Shown: piece by piece, positions 57,898 to 64,000 of the stretch
Layout: the number at the start of each line of letters is the position of its first letter
Position numbering within the stretch: position 1 is the stretch's first letter
Source of the DNA: Actinoplanes sp. NBC_00393
Lineage (GTDB): Bacteria > Actinomycetota > Actinomycetes > Mycobacteriales > Micromonosporaceae
Reading direction: 5' to 3'
Assembly (NCBI RefSeq): GCF_036053395.1
Contig: NZ_CP107942.1
Location: 248,001-312,000, forward strand
DNA length: 64,000 nucleotides
Program-made: the position numbers and the translations under genes
The notes under the pieces: generated by a model
Seen by the model: only the letters and a program-made list of their open reading frames with translations
What the model was told of the DNA's origin: nothing
The model's database searches: none

Positions 57898-60800
57898 GTC
57901 GGGAGGTCCTTCCAGATGGGCGTGCGCTTCTCGGCGTACGCGCGGACACCCTCCACGGCGTCCTCGGAGCCGATCACCTCACCGGCGATGTCCGCGAGCC
58001 GGTCGAAGGCCTCCGCGGAACTCCAGTCGTGATGTTCGTCGGCGATCCGCTTGGAGAGGTACACCGCGAGGGGCGCGTTGGCCGCTATGTCGTGTGCCAG
58101 GTCGAGTGCGGTTTCCAGGGCCTTGCCGGACGGGGTGACGCGGTTGATCAATCCGAGGTCGTACAGGCGGCGGGCCGGCATCGGCGCGCCGGTCAGGGCC
58201 AGTTCCAGGGCGGTGCTGCGGGGCAGGCTCCGGGCGAGCCGCAGGACGCCACCGGCGGCGGCGACCAGTCCCCGCTTGACCTCGGGGATGCCGAAGACGG
58301 CGTCCTCCGCGGCCACGATCAGGTCGGCGGCGAGTGCGAGTTCGCACCCGCCGGCCAGGGCGGCGCCCTCCACCGCGGCGATCAGCGGTTTGCGGGGCGG
58401 CCGCGCGGTCAGGCCGAGCAGCCCACGGCCCTCGGTCACCGGATATTCGCCGCGGGCCGCGGCCTTGAGATCCATCCCGGAGCAGAACGCGGTGTCGCTT
58501 CCGGTCAGCACGGCGACGCGGGCTTGCGGATCTTTCTCGTACGCGTCGACGGCCTTCTCCAGCGCGCGGGCGGTGGCCAGGTCGACGGCGTTGCGGACGG
58601 CCGGCCGGTTCAGCCGGATCACGGTGACCGGGCCGTGCCATTCGACGAGCACCGGCGGCGCACCGGCGGCCGGCAGCGCGACGGCCGTGGTGCCGGAGAC
58701 CGCGAACCCGTCGGTGGTGATCTCCAGCTGCCAGCCCAGCGGGTCCTCGGCGAGCAGCCGGTCGATCAGCGCCCGGTCGAAGACACGGCGCACCACCCGG
58801 TCGCCGGTCGCGGTGATCGCGGTGACGATGCCGGACTCCGGCTCGCCGTCCCTGCCGTAGGGGACGGTGTAGGCCTCGAGCATCGCCGGACCGGTCCAGC
58901 CGGTGTCGACCTTGCGGGCGGCCGGGCGCGGCAGGCGCAGGTCAGCGTCGATGTCCCGGAAGCCGCGCCGCGGCGGCTGCGCCGACAGCACGGTCGCGGC
59001 GTGCTTGGTCAGATACCACCCCAGCGCGGTGGCCAGGCCGAAACCATCCGGGTCAGACCGCAGCCGGGGTACGAGATTAGCGACCGCATGACTGCTGTAG
59101 TTGTTGCCCGGCCCACCGGCGAAGGTCAGCCCGCCGGTGACAGTCAGCGGACGTTCCGGGTCGTCGAGCGGCAGCCCCAGCTCGGCCGCGCCGATCTCGA
59201 TCGCGGACGGGAAGCACGCGTACAGATCGAGGTGCCGGATGTCGTCGATGGACAGCCCGGAGTGCTCGAGCACGGCCCCGCCGGCGGCGCGGATCGCGGG
59301 CGACGAGGCGAGGTCGTCGCGCTCGGTGACGAACCATTCGTCGGTGGCGTGTGCCCCGGCGTGCAGGAACACCCACCGGTCCTGCGGCACGCCGGCCCTC
59401 TGCGCGGCGGCCGCGCTGCACACGATGATCCCGCTGGCCTGGTTGACCTGTAGGTTCGCGGTGAGCAGCTTCGGGTACGGCGCGGAGATCGGCCGGTTGT
59501 CGTCGCTCGTCGCGGCCAGCTCCCCGGGGGTGTGCCGTTCCGGGCGCCAGGCGTGCGGGTTGTCCGCGGCCACGCCGGAGAACCGGGACCACAACGCGGT
59601 GATCTGCTGCCGGTGCTGCTCGGGGCTCAGCCCGAGCCGGCCGCGGATCGCGGACTCGATCAGCGCGTACACGTAGATCGGCGCGACCAGGCCGGCCTCG
59701 ATCTCCACGTCGGTGTTCGGGGTGGTGTCCACGCCGACCGTGCGACCCGGCGCGGTGCCTTCCGGTTGCCCCGGCCAGGCGAGGTCCCGGCCGGCACGTT
59801 CGGCGGCGGCCGCGGTGGCAGCGGCCTCGGCGCCGCCGAGAAGAGCGATCTCGGTACGTCCGGACGCGATCTCCGCGGCCACATCGTTGAGCAGCCGCAG
59901 CGACCCGTCCCCACCGAAGATGCTGGTCTGCACCGTTTCGTCGGGCTTCGCCCCGACCGCTTCAGCGATCAGCGCGGCGCCGTCCGGGTACTGCCAGGAC
60001 ACGCTGGCGACATAACCGACCGTGTCGGCCGCGGCCAGCAGGGCAGCGCCGGGTCCTGCCTCAGCCCCACCCGCGCCCACACCGGAAGCCGAGCCCGTGC
60101 CCGAAGCCGAGCCCGCACCGGCGTCCTGCGCCGCCAGCCGCAGCGCGCGGACCGCGAGCGAGACCGGGTCGCCGCCGAGTGGCTCGGTGGACCGCTCGGA
60201 GACCTGCCCGACCCCGACGATCACCGGCGTCCACGGGTCGATGTCCTGCCCGCTGCGCTCATGCCGGATCGGTGCCGGCTTCGCCCGCGCCGGCCGTGGG
60301 GGAGCGGGGCGCGCGGTTGCCGTGCCGGCCCGGCCGGTGGTTCGCGCGCCCGAGGCGGCCTGCGAGCCGGTGCCGGCCTGCACGCTGCCGCCGGGAGCCG
60401 GCCGAGTGACGACCTCGGCGAGCCGGGAGAGCGACTTCTGCATGGCCTCGGCCAGGTTGCGGGCGACCATCGGCCCGAGCGGCCCGTCAGCAGTGCCGCC
60501 CTCCACGCCGCCGTCGATGCGAACCGTCGTCCCGCCCACGGTCGGCACGAGCGACAGGTAGAACCCGACGACGATCCCCATCGGACCGGTTCCGTCCAGC
60601 CACACCGTACGAGGCTGATCGAGGCCGACCACCGTCCACCGCACCTCGGTCGGCATGCCCATCAGCTTGACGCGCTGCGCGAAGCGCGCGCCGACCTCGA
60701 TCGAACCCGATGGCGTCCCCGGCCAGCCGGTGTGCATGACCAGCCAGTCGGCCATCCGCGCCGGCTCGGCGAGCACCGCGAAGACCGCATCGGGTGACGC

Positions 60801-60950
60801 CGAGATCTCCGCGGCCGCCGTGAACGGGTAGGCCAGCTCCCGCGGCGGCTCGACAGCGGGCGGCGTGTCCGGCGCCTTGGGCGACCGGGTGATCCGGCTC
60901 AGGACGGTTCCGGCCACGGCCCCGCCGACAGCGAGCAGACGACCCAGCAT
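57894..60950 (-). CDS. SRPBCC / thiolase-like (TLP1) / enoyl-CoA hydratase fusion
   Basis: 1018 residues from ATG 60950 (AGGGGG 6 bases upstream). (1) ~35-180: SRPBCC fold (AYPFTAAAEISASPDAVFAVLAEPARMADWLVMHTGWPG). (2) Pro/Ala/Arg linker ~185-235. (3) ~239-680: SCP2-type thiolase-like protein; the nucleophilic Cys position reads T-S-I-F-G-G (342-347), so no Cys, but the His in NNYSSHA (~621) remains. (4) ~685-750: the additional C-terminal domain of TLP1 proteins (MLEAYTVPYGRDGEPESGIV). (5) ~765-1018: crotonase with both catalytic Glu (GGCELAL, FGIPEVKRG) and oxyanion loop SDTAFCSGMD. Likely binds CoA thioesters in a beta-oxidation-like path; fusion presumably channels them. Coupled to FadD. 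Confidence 0.85.
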   Translation of the reverse strand: MLGRLLAVGGAVAGTVLSRITRSPKAPDTPPAVEPPRELAYPFTAAAEISASPDAVFAVLAEPARMADWLVMHTGWPGTPSGSIEVGARFAQRVKLMGMPTEVRWTVVGLDQPRTVWLDGTGPMGIVVGFYLSLVPTVGGTTVRIDGGVEGGTADGPLGPMVARNLAEAMQKSLSRLAEVVTRPAPGGSVQAGTGSQAASGARTTGRAGTATARPAPPRPARAKPAPIRHERSGQDIDPWTPVIVGVGQVSERSTEPLGGDPVSLAVRALRLAAQDAGAGSASGTGSASGVGAGGAEAGPGAALLAAADTVGYVASVSWQYPDGAALIAEAVGAKPDETVQTSIFGGDGSLRLLNDVAAEIASGRTEIALLGGAEAAATAAAAERAGRDLAWPGQPEGTAPGRTVGVDTTPNTDVEIEAGLVAPIYVYALIESAIRGRLGLSPEQHRQQITALWSRFSGVAADNPHAWRPERHTPGELAATSDDNRPISAPYPKLLTANLQVNQASGIIVCSAAAAQRAGVPQDRWVFLHAGAHATDEWFVTERDDLASSPAIRAAGGAVLEHSGLSIDDIRHLDLYACFPSAIEIGAAELGLPLDDPERPLTVTGGLTFAGGPGNNYSSHAVANLVPRLRSDPDGFGLATALGWYLTKHAATVLSAQPPRRGFRDIDADLRLPRPAARKVDTGWTGPAMLEAYTVPYGRDGEPESGIVTAITATGDRVVRRVFDRALIDRLLAEDPLGWQLEITTDGFAVSGTTAVALPAAGAPPVLVEWHGPVTVIRLNRPAVRNAVDLATARALEKAVDAYEKDPQARVAVLTGSDTAFCSGMDLKAAARGEYPVTEGRGLLGLTARPPRKPLIAAVEGAALAGGCELALAADLIVAAEDAVFGIPEVKRGLVAAAGGVLRLARSLPRSTALELALTGAPMPARRLYDLGLINRVTPSGKALETALDLAHDIAANAPLAVYLSKRIADEHHDWSSAEAFDRLADIAGEVIGSEDAVEGVRAYAEKRTPIWKDLPT

Positions 60951-60971
60951 CGACATCCCCCTAACAGTCTG

Positions 60972-61055
60972 CCGTGACGGTAAATGGGTGACCTGAGTCA
61001 CGGCAAGGGCTGATCAAATTCGGCGGAGACAAAACTAACCGTCACGTCGTACGGT
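60972..61055. promoter_or_regulatory. Palindromes in the acyl-CoA divergent promoter region
   Basis: Three symmetric sites: CCGTGACGG (60972-60980), GTGAC-ctga-GTCAC (60988-61001) and ACCGT-N8-ACGGT (61038-61055). They share CCGT/ACGG or GTCAC halves. The last overlaps a TACGGT -10 box before the TetR start, so TetR autoregulation and control of the fusion operon are likely. Confidence 0.6.
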
Positions 61056-61061
61056 ATCTGG

Positions 61062-61724
61062 GTGTCCGCTCAACCCCGGCGCACCCAAGCGCAGCGCAGC
61101 GAATCGACCCGGATCAAAATTCTGGACGCCACCGTCCAGTGCCTGGTCGAGCGCGGCTATGCCGAGACGACCACCTCCGAGGTGATCGCCCGCGCCGACG
61201 TGCCCCGCGGCACCCTGCTGCACCACTTCCCGACCAAGGTGGACCTGCTGGTCGCCGCGGTGCAGCACGTCGCCCGCCGCCGTCTCGACGGCCTCGCCGC
61301 CGAGCTGGCCGCCGCTGAGCTGGCCGCGCCCGGCGGCGCCGACCGCCTCGACGCCCTGATCGACATCCTCTGGCGGCACTTCTCCTCACCGCTGTTCTGG
61401 GCCGCCCTCGAGTTGTGGAACGCGGCCCGCACCGACGCCGAGCTGCGCGACGCGCTGGTCCCGGTGGAGAAGGAGGTCTTCGGTGTGCTGCACGAGCAGT
61501 CCCGCGGCCTGCTCGAGGCGTCCATGCCCGGCGACCCGCGCCTGGCCACAGTGATCCAGCTCAGCTTCGAGGTGCTCACCGGTTCCGCCATGACCGGCAT
61601 CGTCAGCGGCGACCTGGCCCGCCGCGAGCTGCTCATCCGCCGCTGGAAACGCGCCGCCGCCGTCCTGCTCGGCCGCCGAGACCCCGACACCCTGGTCGAA
61701 CGTCCCGCAAAGGAGCGCAAGTGA
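61062..61724 (+). CDS. TetR/AcrR regulator of the acyl-CoA module
   Basis: 220 residues. N-terminal HTH: TRIKILDATVQCLVERGYAETTTSEVIARADVPRGTLLHHFPTKVDLLVAAV. The C-terminal ligand domain has a typical fatty-acid/lipid-responsive appearance (SPLFWAALELWNAARTDAELRDAL). GTG start lies 6 bases after a TACGGT box, so leaderless. Its stop overlaps the acyl-CoA dehydrogenase start (GTGA). Likely represses the module until an acyl-CoA accumulates. Confidence 0.88.
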   Translation: MSAQPRRTQAQRSESTRIKILDATVQCLVERGYAETTTSEVIARADVPRGTLLHHFPTKVDLLVAAVQHVARRRLDGLAAELAAAELAAPGGADRLDALIDILWRHFSSPLFWAALELWNAARTDAELRDALVPVEKEVFGVLHEQSRGLLEASMPGDPRLATVIQLSFEVLTGSAMTGIVSGDLARRELLIRRWKRAAAVLLGRRDPDTLVERPAKERK

Positions 61725-62875
61725 CGTACCTCAACCCCTTTGACACTCCCGAACGGTCCGATCTGCGGGCCGCCATGACGCAGTTCGTCAGCCGCGAGAT
61801 CACGCCGCACCTCACCGACTGGGAGAAGGCCGGCGAGATCCCCCGCGACCTGCACGAACGGGCCGCCAAGGCCGGCCTGTACGGGATCGGGTTCGCCGAG
61901 GAGCACGGCGGCGAGGGCGGCGACACGGTCGACACCGTGGTGGCCACCGAGGCGTTCCTGGAGGCCGGCGGCTCGTCCGGCGCGCACGCCGCGATCTTCA
62001 CCCACGGCATCGCGCTGCCGCACATGGTCGCGACCGGCGACCCCGCCCTGATCGACCGGTTCGTGCGGCCCACCCTGGCGGGGGAGAAGGTCAGCGCGCT
62101 CGGCATCACCGAGCCGGACGCCGGCTCCGACGTCGCCCACCTGCGCACCACGGCGGTCCGCGACGGCGAGCACTACGTGGTCAACGGCGCGAAGATGTTC
62201 ATCACCTCCGGCGTGCGCGCCGACTTCGTCACCACCGCGGTGCGGACCGGCGGGCCGGGCGCCGGCGGGATCAGCCTGCTGGTCATCGAGAAGGACACGC
62301 CCGGTTTCACGGTGTCCCGCAAGCTCGACAAGATGGGCTGGCTCTGCTCGGACACCGCGGAGCTGGCGTTCAGCGACTGCCGGGTGCCGGCCGCCAACCT
62401 GATCGGCGCGGAGGACAGCGGGTTCTTCCTGATCGCCCAGGTCTTCGTCCCCGAGCGGATCATCGCGGCGGTCCACGCGTACGCCACCGCCCAGCGCTGC
62501 CTGGACCTGACCCTGGCGTACGCCCGTGAGCGCACCACCTTCGGCAAGCCGCTGATCGCCCGGCAGGTGGTGCAGCACAAGCTGGTGCAGATGCGGCAGC
62601 GCATCGAGCTGGCCCGCGCGTACACCCGGCAGGTCGCCATCCGGCACGCCGCCGGCGAACAGGTCATCGGCGAGGTCTGCCTGGCCAAGAACGCCGCCGT
62701 CGACACCTGCAAGTACGTGGTGGACGAGGCCGTCCAGTTGCACGGCGGCATGGGCTACATGCGCGAGTCGGAGGTGGAACGCCACTACCGCGACACCCGG
62801 ATCCTGGGCATCGGGGCCGGCGCGACCGAGGTGATGACCGACCTGGCCGCCAAGATGTTCGGTTACGGCCGCTGA
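61721..62875 (+). CDS. Acyl-CoA dehydrogenase
   Basis: 384 residues, FAD flavoprotein. Family motifs: ALGITEPDAGSDVAHLRTTAV, FITSGVRADF, WLCSDTAELAFSDCRVP, ERTTFGKPL and QLHGGMGYMRESEVERHYRDTRI; the Glu in the Y-M-R-E motif is the likely catalytic base. Catalyses alpha,beta-dehydrogenation of an acyl-CoA. With TetR and divergent FadD/hydratase it completes a substrate activation, oxidation and hydration route. Confidence 0.92.
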   Translation: MTYLNPFDTPERSDLRAAMTQFVSREITPHLTDWEKAGEIPRDLHERAAKAGLYGIGFAEEHGGEGGDTVDTVVATEAFLEAGGSSGAHAAIFTHGIALPHMVATGDPALIDRFVRPTLAGEKVSALGITEPDAGSDVAHLRTTAVRDGEHYVVNGAKMFITSGVRADFVTTAVRTGGPGAGGISLLVIEKDTPGFTVSRKLDKMGWLCSDTAELAFSDCRVPAANLIGAEDSGFFLIAQVFVPERIIAAVHAYATAQRCLDLTLAYARERTTFGKPLIARQVVQHKLVQMRQRIELARAYTRQVAIRHAAGEQVIGEVCLAKNAAVDTCKYVVDEAVQLHGGMGYMRESEVERHYRDTRILGIGAGATEVMTDLAAKMFGYGR

Positions 62876-62891
62876 CGGGTACCGCTCCGGT

Positions 62892-63443
62892 GTGGATCTG
62901 CAGACCCGCGCCGACCGGCGCTTCCGTCTCGTCGCGGTACTGACGCTCGCGCTGACCGGCCTGGCCGGCGTGTTCGGCGCGCTGGCCGGCGCCGGCGACT
63001 GGACGTGGCGCTCGGGGGCGATCATCGCCGCCTTCGTGGTCGGGCTCCTCGCTCTGATGGGCCTGGCCATGGCGCTGTCGATGCGCTGGGCCCGGCGGCG
63101 CGCCGGCACCGGGGTGTCACCGCTGTGGGGCGCCGACCGCCGGACCCGGCAGCGGACCGTCAAGGTCATCAAGCGCCAGGAGGAGCCGGCCGGCGAGATC
63201 GGCCGGCTCGCGCTGGCCGAGGCCGACCGCATCCTCAAGATGGCCCCGCTGTCCGTCACGCTGATGACGATCGCCGGCGTCCTGGCGTGGCTCAGCTTCG
63301 GCCTGCAACTGGTCGGCGGCTCGCCGGTCAAAATCGCGATCAGCGCCCTCCCGGCCGTCCTGTTCACCGCCGTCGCCGTCGACCAGATGATCCTGCGCCG
63401 CCGCGCCGGCGCCTACCTGGCCCGCTACGGGAGCACACCGTGA
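62892..63443 (+). CDS. Membrane protein, first of two tandem paralogs
   Basis: 183 residues, four membrane helices (AVLTLALTGLAGVFGALAGAG, IIAAFVVGLLALMGLAMAL, LMTIAGVLAWLSFGL, ISALPAVLFTAVAVDQMIL) around a cytoplasmic segment with S-P-L-W-G-A-D-R-R-T-R and Q-E-E-P-A-G-E-x-G-R-L-A-L. These motifs recur in the next gene. No family recognised. Confidence 0.75.
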   Translation: MDLQTRADRRFRLVAVLTLALTGLAGVFGALAGAGDWTWRSGAIIAAFVVGLLALMGLAMALSMRWARRRAGTGVSPLWGADRRTRQRTVKVIKRQEEPAGEIGRLALAEADRILKMAPLSVTLMTIAGVLAWLSFGLQLVGGSPVKIAISALPAVLFTAVAVDQMILRRRAGAYLARYGSTP

Positions 63444-63516
63444 CCGGGGACCTGCAAACCCGCGCCTACCTGGCCCGCTGCGGGAGCACGCCATGACCGG
63501 CGACCTGCAAACCCGC
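63411..63516. repeat. 53-bp junction duplicated in tandem
   Basis: Two near-identical 53-bp copies (63411-63463 and 63464-63516, four differences). Each spans the last codons of paralog 1 (YLARYGSTP) and the first codons of paralog 2 (TGDLQTR). The duplication creates an 18-codon ORF (63440-63496) coding for TGDLQTRA joined to YLARCGSTP, with GTGA and ATGA overlaps on either side. Confidence 0.85.
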
Positions 63517-64000
63517 GCTGACCGCCGCTTTCGCGTCGTCATGCTCGTCTTCGGCCTGCTCACCCTGGTCGCGCTGCTCGCCGGTGTCCTCGCCGCCGGC
63601 ATCGGCCGCGAACCGAAGAACTGGCTCATCGTCCTCGCCGTCCTGCTCGGCGTGATCGGCATCTGTGGCCTCGGCATCACATTGATGGTCCGGGCGACCA
63701 GGCGCCGCGCCGGCAGCCTGGTCTCGCCGCTGTGGGGCGCCGACCGCGAGACCCGCGCCGAGGTCGCCCGGATCCTCAAGAACCAGGAGGAACCGGCCGG
63801 CGAGCCCGGCCGTCTCGCACTCAGCGAGGCCGAACGCACCCTGAAGATGACCCCGATCGCCCTGCCCCTGTTGGCCGCGGCCGCCGTCCTCCCGTTGATC
63901 GGCGGAATCCTGTACGTCGTCTGGGAGGACGAACTGTCGTTGCCCCGCGTCCTTCTCTACGGCTTCCAGGCGCTCTGCTTCGGCAGCCTCGCGGCCACGC
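63493..64000 (+). CDS. Membrane protein, second tandem paralog, cut by the right edge
   Basis: Partial, at least 169 residues. Same plan as the previous gene: start TGDLQTRADRRFR, two helices, S-P-L-W-G-A-D-R-E-T-R and Q-E-E-P-A-G-E-P-G-R-L-A-L-S-E-A, then more helices. Starts at ATG 63493 in the second 53-bp copy. No family recognised; a local gene duplication. Confidence 0.75.
   Translation, partial: MTGDLQTRADRRFRVVMLVFGLLTLVALLAGVLAAGIGREPKNWLIVLAVLLGVIGICGLGITLMVRATRRRAGSLVSPLWGADRETRAEVARILKNQEEPAGEPGRLALSEAERTLKMTPIALPLLAAAAVLPLIGGILYVVWEDELSLPRVLLYGFQALCFGSLAAT

Noticed and set aside
61157..63367. 736-codon antisense frame opposite TetR/ACAD genes
   Set aside because: Ser/Arg/Ala-biased shadow; covers three real genes on the plus strand.

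Overview
The window reads as chromosomal DNA of a filamentous actinomycete, most likely a member of the Micromonosporaceae such as Actinoplanes. Clues are very high G+C with strong third-position GC bias, frequent GTG/TTG starts, 4-base GTGA/ATGA gene overlaps, actinobacterial families (F420-type LLM oxidoreductase, DUF2510, FBP zinc domain, SAM-IV riboswitch, short SigE-like ECF sigma) and many secreted enzymes for plant polymers. No rRNA, tRNA, CRISPR array, phage module or insertion sequence was seen. This assignment is inference from gene content, not from a search.

Left part (1-17.9 kb): a truncated GNAT gene and TetR regulator face an aldo/keto reductase with two palindromes between them. 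Then come a secreted alpha/beta-hydrolase-like protein, an ECF sigma factor overlapping a membrane-anchored Asp-box (beta-propeller) protein, a GNAT-barstar fusion, a divergent MocR regulator/aminotransferase pair, DUF402 and DUF1304 genes separated by hexanucleotide repeats, 0.5 kb of G-rich low-complexity DNA, a DUF2510 membrane protein, an SDR plus AAA ATPase whose 5' end is frameshifted, an Ala/Glu/Gly-rich exported protein, a cysteine hydrolase and several small proteins.

Middle (17.9-47 kb): an ABC-2 exporter whose ATPase and permease genes are bridged by a 30-codon ORF; two tandem paralogous GAF-PAS histidine kinases; a GH10 xylanase; a DUF1906 glycosidase-like protein with FG-GAP repeats; HD and M20 hydrolases; a frameshifted DUF1684 gene divergent from a SAM-IV riboswitch that leads a cysteine-desulfurase-like gene; a GGDEF-EAL protein; a GH92 mannosidase-like gene coupled to a GT4 glycosyltransferase; an ArsR/SRPBCC pair with twin operators; STAS and STAS/HATPase anti-sigma-type proteins; RDD/DUF2752; a nucleotidyltransferase; a GAF protein; an LLM oxidoreductase; and an EgtA-like protein apparently without its catalytic residues. 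About 1 kb next to the last (44.2-45.3 kb) holds 63-bp tandem repeats and long palindromes.

Right part (47-64 kb): a rhamnoside utilisation operon (AraC regulator divergent from GH78 rhamnosidase, solute-binding lipoprotein and two permeases), a SAM methyltransferase, a decayed SEC-C gene, an FBP-domain protein, another 63-bp repeat cluster, an SDR, then an acyl-CoA module. That module has FadD and a three-domain SRPBCC / thiolase-like / enoyl-CoA hydratase protein on the minus strand, divergent from TetR and an acyl-CoA dehydrogenase, with palindromes between. The window ends in two tandem membrane-protein paralogs joined by a 53-bp duplicated junction.

Cross-cutting points: tandem arrays with a 62-63 bp period but unrelated sequences occur in three gene gaps; nine genes have a TANNNT box 6-7 bases before the start codon, as expected for leaderless mRNAs; and three genes carry frameshifts, two of them at or next to homopolymer runs, so either gene decay or assembly error should be tested.
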